Below are positions 58,460-64,000 of a DNA stretch of 64,000 nucleotides, piece by piece. The position numbers and the translations under genes were made by a program. The stretch's first letter is position 1. Each line of letters begins with the position of its first letter. The stretch spans positions 7,282,001 through 7,346,000 of the forward strand of contig NZ_LT670817.1 in assembly GCF_900129425.1 (NCBI RefSeq), in the 5' to 3' direction. The notes under the pieces were generated by a model. It saw only the letters and a list, made by a program, of their open reading frames with translations, was not told the DNA's origin and searched no databases. Origin of the DNA: Bradyrhizobium erythrophlei (GTDB lineage Bacteria; Pseudomonadota; Alphaproteobacteria; Rhizobiales; Xanthobacteraceae).

Positions 58460-59951
58460 TACTACTGAGTCAGAAGGTCGCGGCCGTCTGATTTGAGAAT
58501 CACTTAACGTAGAGCTTCCCATTGAGAAACAGGAGGTTGGGATGGCTCTTCGGGAAGCGAAGGGTGTTCAAGCGCGTTTTACGCGGTATATCGAGAGTCT
58601 TGTCAGCGTGATCGGCCACGCAGATCGGGCAGGCCCGTTGCGCGACTATTGCACGGGCCTAATTGTGTCGGAAGCACGCAAGAGCGTTGAGCCGATGGCG
58701 GCGATCACAGCGCCGGATCGAACGGGCGCACAGCATCAGTCCTTGCTGCATTTTGTCGGCCAAGGGCCGTGGTCGGACGAGGTGGTTCTGGCCAAGGTTC
58801 GCGAGATGGTGTTGCCACAGATTGAACGGCGCGGACCGATCACGGCGTGGATTATCGACGACACGGGCATTCCCAAAAAGGGGCAGCACTCGGTTGGGGT
58901 AGCGCACCAATACTGCGGACAACTTGGCAAGCAGGCGAACTGCCAAGTCGCCGTATCGTTGTCGATTGCCAACCACGCGGCGAGCCTTCCTGTGGCCTAT
59001 CGGCTGTATTTGACGAAGGATTGGGCTTCGAACGAGGCGCGTCGGCTCAAGGCGAAGGTGCCAGAAGAGATCTGCTTCAAGACCAAGCCGGAGATAGCGC
59101 TTGAGCACATCCACTGGGCCTGTGAGACCGGCCTTCCTGGCGATGTGGTGCTATTGGACGCGGGCTACGGCCACGACTCCAAACTGCGCGCCGGCATCAC
59201 AGCTCTCGGGAAGGCCTATGCGGCAGCTATACAGCCGCAGACCTTGGTGTGGGCGCCGGGCATACGGCCGGGCCGTGCCCCGAAGAAGGGCCGCCGGGAT
59301 GCGCCTGATACGATCTCGGTCAAAGAGCTTGCCCTCGGGCTGCGTGCGAAAGCATGGCATACGATCGAATGGCGGGAGGGCACGAATGCACGGCTCCGCT
59401 CGCGGTTTGCCCGCGTACGGGTTCACGTTGCATCGAGCCATGAACAGGCTGAGAAGCCGGCAAAAGAGTGGCTGCTGATCGAATGGCCCGAGGGAGAGGA
59501 TGCGCCGACCAAATACTGGTTGTCGACCTTGCCAAAAAGCATTCCGTTCCGCGATCTGGTCGACACGGCCAAACTGCGCTGGCGCGTGGAGCGTGACTAT
59601 CAGGAACTCAAGCAAGAGCTCGGTCTCGGTCATTTTGAAGGTCGAGGATGGCCAGGCTTTCATCATCACGCCACGCTGTGCATCGCTACCTACGGGTTCC
59701 TGATCTCCGAACGGGAGACGATTCCCCCCTCAGGACTACGTAGCGCCCGGCTGTTCCCGGAGATTGTCGTATCCGACGGCTATCGACCCAGAGGATCCTC
59801 CATTGCGGCCTGAGCGACACATCCCGAACTCAATCGCAACGATGCGCCGTAGGCTCATCGACGCCATCGTTAAACGCCTGCCACGATGTCCCTGCTGCCA
59901 CTCTCTCAACGCACCGTATGCAAGGCAGACCCGATAAATGACACAGTAGTA
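58460..59951 (+). mobile_element. IS701-family insertion sequence, complete ends
   Basis: The 1492-bp element has terminal inverted repeats TACTACTGAGTCA (left) and TACTACTGTGTCA (right, reverse complement), 12 of 13 matching. Both ends are flanked by CTAG, which is the target duplication reported for IS701. It carries one transposase gene (58542-59813). Insertion is in the centre of a class E palindrome, and the window holds an uninterrupted copy of that repeat at 56885. Confidence 0.92.
58542..59813 (+). CDS. IS701-family transposase, C-terminus probably frameshifted
   Basis: A 423-residue DDE transposase. Core motifs include IIDDTGIPKKGQHSVGVAHQ (first Asp) and LPGDVVLLDAGYGHDSKLR (second). 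The C-terminal third has LVDTAKLRWRVERDYQELKQ with the catalytic Glu, and HFEGRGWPGFHHHATLCIA. The annotated frame ends in YRPRGSSIAA. In the neighbouring frame, DPPLRPERHIPNSIATMRRR continues to LPRCPCC and a stop at 59937, which is what I expect at the end of this family. A frameshift near 59785-59800 is therefore likely. ATG 58542 follows AGGAGG. Confidence 0.82.
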   Translation: MALREAKGVQARFTRYIESLVSVIGHADRAGPLRDYCTGLIVSEARKSVEPMAAITAPDRTGAQHQSLLHFVGQGPWSDEVVLAKVREMVLPQIERRGPITAWIIDDTGIPKKGQHSVGVAHQYCGQLGKQANCQVAVSLSIANHAASLPVAYRLYLTKDWASNEARRLKAKVPEEICFKTKPEIALEHIHWACETGLPGDVVLLDAGYGHDSKLRAGITALGKAYAAAIQPQTLVWAPGIRPGRAPKKGRRDAPDTISVKELALGLRAKAWHTIEWREGTNARLRSRFARVRVHVASSHEQAEKPAKEWLLIEWPEGEDAPTKYWLSTLPKSIPFRDLVDTAKLRWRVERDYQELKQELGLGHFEGRGWPGFHHHATLCIATYGFLISERETIPPSGLRSARLFPEIVVSDGYRPRGSSIAA

Positions 59952-59955
59952 CTAG

Positions 59956-60203
59956 CGCTATTCCGCCCTACAGACTGCATCCGCTTCCGCGGGATCGCGT
60001 TGCTGATTGTGTTCGTCAGGCCGGATTCTACATCGCCATCAAATGCACCTTTTCAACTAAAAACGAGTTTCGCTTTCTGAAACTCAATTTAGTGGTGCGG
60101 GCGCATTATGGACCTACCTTGTGCAAAGACCGGCATGCTGGAACTGCTGCTCTTAACGCCCTTCCGCGGCCATGTGGCGCAAACACAAGGTGAGGAATGA
60201 GTC
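59956..60203. other. Gap right of the IS: repeat remnant and upstream region of the 60204 gene
   Basis: The first 25 bases (CGCTATTCCGCCCTACAGACTG) complete the interrupted class E repeat. The rest shows no gene. The region just before 60204 has TGAGGAATGAGTC, a ribosome-binding-like stretch. An inverted pair GAGTTTCG...CTGAAACTC near 60064-60087 may be regulatory but is short. Confidence 0.5.
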
Positions 60204-61025
60204 ATGAGCTGGATGTTCGACAATGTCGGACGTTTGATGGCCCGGTTGCAGAAGCCGGCCAACCGCAGCGAGCCGTTCACTCAAAACGATCCGAAGGCAC
60301 TGCGCGACACCCTTCGACGCGGTGACGTTTTACTGGTTGAGGGAAAAAGTCGCATTTCCGGCGGCATCAAATATCTCACCCAATCAACATGGTCGCATTC
60401 GGCACTGTATGTCGGGCCGATGGCGAGCGCCGCAACCGAAGGCGAGCCGCACGTCCTGATCGAAGCCAATATCGACGAAGGCGTCGTGTCCGCGCCGCTG
60501 TCGAAATATCTGCATTGTCAAACCCGTATCTGTCGACCGGTGGGCCTGAGCCAGGCGGACTGCGAAGAGGTCTGCCGCTACGCCTGCGAACGCATTGGTC
60601 TCGGCTACGATTTCAAGAACGTCATCGACCAGATGCGCTATCTATTCCCATGGCCAGTGACGCAGCGTCGGCGCCGCCGGGCGATCGCGCTCGGCTCCGG
60701 CGATCCGAGCCGTATCATCTGTTCTTCGCTGATTGCGCAAGCATTCGACGCCGTGCGTTACCCGATCCTGCCCAAGATCACGCGCGTCGAGAGCCAAACG
60801 GCGCAGCGCGAGATCGCCGAGATCCGTCACTCGTCGCTCTATGCGCCGCGCGACTTCGATATTTCACCCTACTTCATGATCGTGAAGCCCACGCTCGCGC
60901 GCGGCTTCAACTATAAAGACATGGTTTGGGCCGACCTTCCCCAGGATCACACCGCACAGCTTACGCTCGCTCCAGAGATCGAAGTCCCAATCGCAGAAGC
61001 GGCCTGCGCCGGAGTTCCCGGATGA
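60204..61025 (+). CDS. NlpC/P60-superfamily (YiiX/YebB-like) cysteine hydrolase
   Basis: A 273-residue protein. The catalytic-type His is in TQSTWSHSALYVG near residue 64, after LRRGDVLLVEGKSRISGGIK. The Cys is in SRIICSSLIAQAFDAV near residue 174. The order His before Cys is that of the circularly permuted NlpC/P60 group (YiiX/YaeF-like), which are predicted to act on amide or ester bonds in lipids or small peptides, not on murein. No signal peptide is seen. Start ATG 60204. It has no linked gene. Confidence 0.78.
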   Translation: MSWMFDNVGRLMARLQKPANRSEPFTQNDPKALRDTLRRGDVLLVEGKSRISGGIKYLTQSTWSHSALYVGPMASAATEGEPHVLIEANIDEGVVSAPLSKYLHCQTRICRPVGLSQADCEEVCRYACERIGLGYDFKNVIDQMRYLFPWPVTQRRRRRAIALGSGDPSRIICSSLIAQAFDAVRYPILPKITRVESQTAQREIAEIRHSSLYAPRDFDISPYFMIVKPTLARGFNYKDMVWADLPQDHTAQLTLAPEIEVPIAEAACAGVPG

Positions 61026-61182
61026 GGCACTGAGTTGCGCAACGCTTTTGCCGCGACGGCGAACCCGGCGGCCCAAGCGAGAGTCGTTGTCATTCCCCCC
61101 ACGAAATCGAGGGCCGTTGAACGAGGCGGTCGCAGGGCCGCCGATCGCCGTCCTCTCGTCAAACACAAATCTGGAGATTGAT

Positions 61183-61458
61183 ATGTCCAAGCCGCGTCTA
61201 CGATTGATCAATTGCTCGAACGGCGTCCGACTCGGAGGAAGGCCCCGGCATCACGGCCGCAGCTTCCGACCTTTGGTTATTCAGGGAGGCGCGCGAGCGA
61301 AATCCGCCCCCGGAGTAAGCGCATGGGAAGCTGCACTTGAACTGATGATTCTCAGCTTTTCTATTTACAATACAAATTGCCGTGCCTTCCTGCAGGCGAG
61401 TATCACAATGCTTGAGGCCTATGATCGGACTGATCCTGAAAAAGACCAGTTAAAATGA
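61183..61458 (+). CDS. Hypothetical protein
   Basis: A 91-residue protein beginning MSKPRLRLINCSNGVRLGGR, basic in its first half and with a helical, less basic second half (AWEAALELMILSFSIYNTN). The ATG at 61183 has GGAGAT upstream. No family is recognised and no conservation can be judged, so this is a tentative call. It lies 157 bp after the NlpC/P60-type gene. Confidence 0.35.
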   Translation: MSKPRLRLINCSNGVRLGGRPRHHGRSFRPLVIQGGARAKSAPGVSAWEAALELMILSFSIYNTNCRAFLQASITMLEAYDRTDPEKDQLK

Positions 61459-61580
61459 CACCGCCCACCTGACTCGCGTTCGACCAGCCGTGGAGAACAC
61501 GGAGTGGTCGGCCATGTTCGCTCGACGCGCCGCGATCAGGTTGTTAAGCCCGCCTCCGCAGGGAGACTTTGAGTCGAGCC

Positions 61581-63089
61581 ATGACTGTTGCGATCGAGAT
61601 GGGACACACGACGGCAGGCGCCCCGGCGACTCTAGACCTTGAGGAACTGCTGGCGACCCGCCTGCTGGTGCAGGGCAATTCGGGCTCCGGCAAATCCCAC
61701 CTGCTGCGCCGGCTGCTGGAACAGAGTGCCCCCTGGGTACAGCAGACCATCATCGACCCCGAAGGCGACTTCGTGGCGCTTGCCGACCGTTTCGGCCACC
61801 TCCTGATCGATGCCGAGGACCATACCGAGCGGGGCCTGCAGGTCGCCGGCGAGCGAGCGCGCATCCATCGCGTCTCTACGGTGCTCAATCTCGAGGGGCT
61901 CGACGCCGAGAACCAGATGCGGCGCGCCGCCGCCTTCCTCGGCGGCCTTTTCGAGGTCGCCCGCGACCACTGGTACCCGATGCTGGTGGTGGTGGATGAG
62001 GCGCAGCTGTTCGCGCCGGCAGTCGCCGGCGAGGTTTCGGACGAGGCGCGCAAACTCTCGCTCGGCGCCATGACGAACCTGATGTGCCGTGGCCGCAAAC
62101 GCGGGCTTGCGGGGATCATCGCCACCCAGCGACTGGCGAAGCTCGCCAAGAACGTCGCGGCCGAGGCGTCCAATTTCCTCATGGGCCGAACCTTCCTGGA
62201 TATCGATATGGCGCGCGCCGCCGACCTTCTGGGCATGGAACGGCGACAGGCAGACGCCTTCCGGGATCTGGAGCGCGGGCAATTCATGGCGCTGGGACCG
62301 GCCCTCTCCCGCCGTCCGCTGGGGCTGCGCATTGGTCCAACTGATACCACGCCGCGCAACGCGACCCCGCGCCTGATGCCTCTGCCGGAAGCGACACTGG
62401 ACGCACGCGCCATCATCCTGGCAGCGCCGCCGCCCGAGAATAATCGGCCCCAGCGCCGGTCGTCGCCGGACCTCCTCGGCCAGCTCATGGCGGCGAAAAC
62501 CGCGGCGCTGGAGATCCGTCCCGAAGCGGCGGAACAGCCACTCAGCGCTGAGGAACTGGCGGAGCGGCATGAGCGAGTGGACCGTATTCTGCGCGCCGTC
62601 ATGGCGGAACCCGACGCGGGATTCCGTGCCATCGGCGTCCTCTATCAGGAGTTCGTGGTCCGCTGCCGAATTGAGGGCCTCGGTTCGACCGTGCCGGACC
62701 TGGCCGACTTCCGTCGCATGCGGACGCGCGCCCGCGCCGGGCTCGGCTCCGATATGGCAGACGATGACGGGTGGCAGGATGTCTCGGTCCGCGCCTCACT
62801 TCTGCCGGAGGATATGCAGGGCGTCTTCATGATGATCGCCCGCGCCGCGAAGGAAGGGTGGCCCTGCCCGGGCGATGCAGCAATTGCCCGCGCCTACGGC
62901 TCGCATTCGTTGCGCCGCGCACGGCGTCTGCTGACCTACATCGAGGAGCAGGGCCTCATCGTTTGCCAGCTTGACGGTGCCGGTCGGCGGATCGTGACGC
63001 TCGTCGAACTGGCCTGGGCGACGGCACCTGGCGACCCCAATGCCGAGGAGCTGCCGGCGGAGCAAGGCTGCAGCAGTTCGCCTCTATGA
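61581..63089 (+). CDS. HerA-like ATPase
   Basis: A 502-residue P-loop ATPase of the HerA/FtsK (DUF87) superfamily. Walker A is LLVQGNSGSGKSHLLRRLLE (about residues 28-47), and Walker B LVVVDEAQLFAPAV near 134. ATQRLAKLAKNVAAEASNFLMG contains the conserved Gln and lies near 180. A variable region follows (about 255-330), then a C-terminal segment with a winged-helix look (GDAAIARAYGSHSLRRARRL). Family members process DNA ends or pump DNA or protein. No NurA-like nuclease gene is adjacent. ATG 61581 is used; TTG 61569 is possible. Confidence 0.8.
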   Translation: MTVAIEMGHTTAGAPATLDLEELLATRLLVQGNSGSGKSHLLRRLLEQSAPWVQQTIIDPEGDFVALADRFGHLLIDAEDHTERGLQVAGERARIHRVSTVLNLEGLDAENQMRRAAAFLGGLFEVARDHWYPMLVVVDEAQLFAPAVAGEVSDEARKLSLGAMTNLMCRGRKRGLAGIIATQRLAKLAKNVAAEASNFLMGRTFLDIDMARAADLLGMERRQADAFRDLERGQFMALGPALSRRPLGLRIGPTDTTPRNATPRLMPLPEATLDARAIILAAPPPENNRPQRRSSPDLLGQLMAAKTAALEIRPEAAEQPLSAEELAERHERVDRILRAVMAEPDAGFRAIGVLYQEFVVRCRIEGLGSTVPDLADFRRMRTRARAGLGSDMADDDGWQDVSVRASLLPEDMQGVFMMIARAAKEGWPCPGDAAIARAYGSHSLRRARRLLTYIEEQGLIVCQLDGAGRRIVTLVELAWATAPGDPNAEELPAEQGCSSSPL

Positions 63090-63223
63090 TGCAAAGGTCG
63101 AGCGCGCACTCAGAAAACACCACTCATCAAGCCGAGGCTGTCTGAGGCCGCGGGCGCCAGCCATATTGCGGCCGTGAGTTGTGGTGCGGGAACGACAGGC
63201 TGGCATGGATTTCCTCTAGGCTT

Positions 63224-63601
63224 TCAGATGATGAGGTGTTGCAGCCGGGTTCCCTGGAACGGACGGGCTTCCTCCGTTCCATATTGGAGCACTTCAGCTC
63301 TTTCCAGGGTAATGAGACCGCTCGACATCATGCCGTCCAGCACAGGCAGGAAACTGTCGATTTTTTCCTTGGAGTCGATGATCTCAACCACGACAGGCAG
63401 ATCCTGCGACAGGCGCAAAAACTTCGTGGAATGAACACGGCTCGAATGGCCGAACCCGATATGGCCGCGCAGAACTGTTGCACCGCCGAGGTGCATCTCC
63501 CGCGCCTTCAGGACAATTGCCTCATGAAGAGGACGACGCTGAAATTTGTCGTTCTCTCCAAAAAAGATACGGAGCAAGACGGCTTCCCGCGGAATTTGCA
63601 T
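63224..63601 (-). CDS. DUF190 family (PII-like) protein
   Basis: A 125-residue protein of the DUF190/COG1993 family, whose fold resembles PII signalling proteins. It begins MQIPREAVLLRIFFGENDKF and contains RRPLHEAIVLKAREMHLGGA, TVLRGHIGFG and VVVEIIDSKEKIDSFLPVLD. DUF190 genes often adjoin or fuse to crcB (fluoride channel) genes. A second member follows upstream at 63825. Function is unproved. Confidence 0.85.
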   Translation of the reverse strand: MQIPREAVLLRIFFGENDKFQRRPLHEAIVLKAREMHLGGATVLRGHIGFGHSSRVHSTKFLRLSQDLPVVVEIIDSKEKIDSFLPVLDGMMSSGLITLERAEVLQYGTEEARPFQGTRLQHLII

Positions 63602-63824
63602 TTTCCTCCCCCATTTCTGGTTGGTACGGCATTTTTCCGGTTATCCATTCCCACCCGCGTCCGAGCCTTCGCTAAAACGCCTCCCCCTTTTGCTATTTTA
63701 CGACCCGAACGGGGCAAGATGCCAACGCTTTGAACGCAGGGCCGGAGCCATCGTTCGCGTTCAGTTTCACGCCGACCATGAAGGCCGAGCCAGTCCTGGA
63801 ATCTGCTGCGTCCGGCGGTGCCGG

Positions 63825-64000
63825 CTAGGCATCGGCGGCCTTATCGAGGCCGTACTGCAGCACCTGGAGTTTCTCCAGCGTGACGAGACCGCTATCCATC
63901 ATCCCGTCAAGGACAGGCAGGAATTCATTGATCTTCTCTTCGGAATCCACGATTTCAATGACCAGGGGCAAATCCAGCGAAAGGCGAAGAATCTTGTCGG
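63825..64000 (-). CDS. DUF190 family protein, 3' part (cut by window edge)
   Basis: The last 57 codons read DKILRLSLDLPLVIEIVDSE, EKINEFLPVLDGMMDSGLVT and LEKLQVLQYGLDKAADA before a TAG stop. The match to the C-terminal half of the 63224 protein is obvious: FLRLSQDLPVVVEIIDSKEK and VLDGMMSSGLITLERAEVLQ. The two genes are therefore tandem paralogues. The 222-bp gap between them (63602-63824) holds no gene; I looked for a fluoride-riboswitch pattern and did not find one. The 5' end is outside the window. Confidence 0.85.
   Translation of the reverse strand, partial: DKILRLSLDLPLVIEIVDSEEKINEFLPVLDGMMDSGLVTLEKLQVLQYGLDKAADA

Noticed and set aside
63602..63824. Possible fluoride riboswitch between the two DUF190 genes
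   Set aside because: Reading the reverse strand I found no crcB-motif consensus. GGATAACCGG is too short to count.
1..64000. tRNA, rRNA or CRISPR array
   Set aside because: I looked for TPsiC-arm type GTTCGAATC and regular spaced repeats and saw none. Only dispersed palindromes and one 3-unit tandem repeat are present.

Overview
The window is high-GC alphaproteobacterial DNA and most resembles the chromosome of Bradyrhizobium or a close relative (Nitrobacteraceae). The evidence is a TlpA with the WCVPC active site beside argH, a pduO-etfB-etfA-hbdA block, a ruvC-ruvA-ruvB-ybgC block, and several classes of palindromic intergenic repeats that I associate with this group. Assignments come from reading the translated sequence; no database search was run.

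Layout. 1-5.5 kb: argH 5' end (cut by the window edge), tlpA, a small motility-type protein, then hbdA-etfAB-pduO for acyl-CoA oxidation electron transfer and cobalamin adenosylation. 5.5-11.4 kb: YihY membrane protein, a hybrid histidine kinase, gluQ, an AlkA-type glycosylase and a flavin monooxygenase. 11.4-15.7 kb: two exported DUF2380/DUF3280-type proteins divergent from a LuxR-type two-component system (MoxYX/FlhSR-like) and a beta-propeller protein. 15.7-24.9 kb: lactonase-like hydrolase, Bug solute-binding protein, atypical ClC channel with CBS domains, HNH nuclease, an orphan RND permease, DUF1810 and NUDIX proteins. 25-30.6 kb: an HtrA-like protein lacking its catalytic triad, an esterase, an SDR, and a three-gene envelope cluster with an exported ClpP-like protein. 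30.6-36.4 kb: DsbA, a dead TauE-type transporter remnant, lrgAB, three small exported cysteine-pair proteins (one with a truncated caspase-like segment), and an ECF42-type sigma factor with its DGPF/YciI partner. 36.5-42 kb: ghrA, two small enzymes or folds, ybgC-ruvBAC and yebC. 42-49.7 kb: two soluble chemoreceptors sharing an unusual C-terminal domain, then a molybdenum hydroxylase (IorAB-like) with a triheme cytochrome c.

49.7-64 kb reads as accessory DNA: a 1.15-kb gene-free stretch with strong RNA-like hairpins, an LpxL-like acyltransferase, a TetA-type efflux protein, a second Bug protein, a PadR/HAAS pair, a Tat-exported crotonase, a class III cyclase, an IS701-family element inserted in the centre of a palindromic repeat, an NlpC/P60-type hydrolase, a HerA-like ATPase and two DUF190 genes (the last cut by the window edge).

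No rRNA, tRNA or CRISPR array was seen. No single locus is a clear new defence or biosynthetic system. The most unusual items are the pseudoprotease, the caspase-fragment/cysteine-module cluster, the chemoreceptor pair, the ClpP-like envelope cluster and the structured gene-free region near 50 kb.
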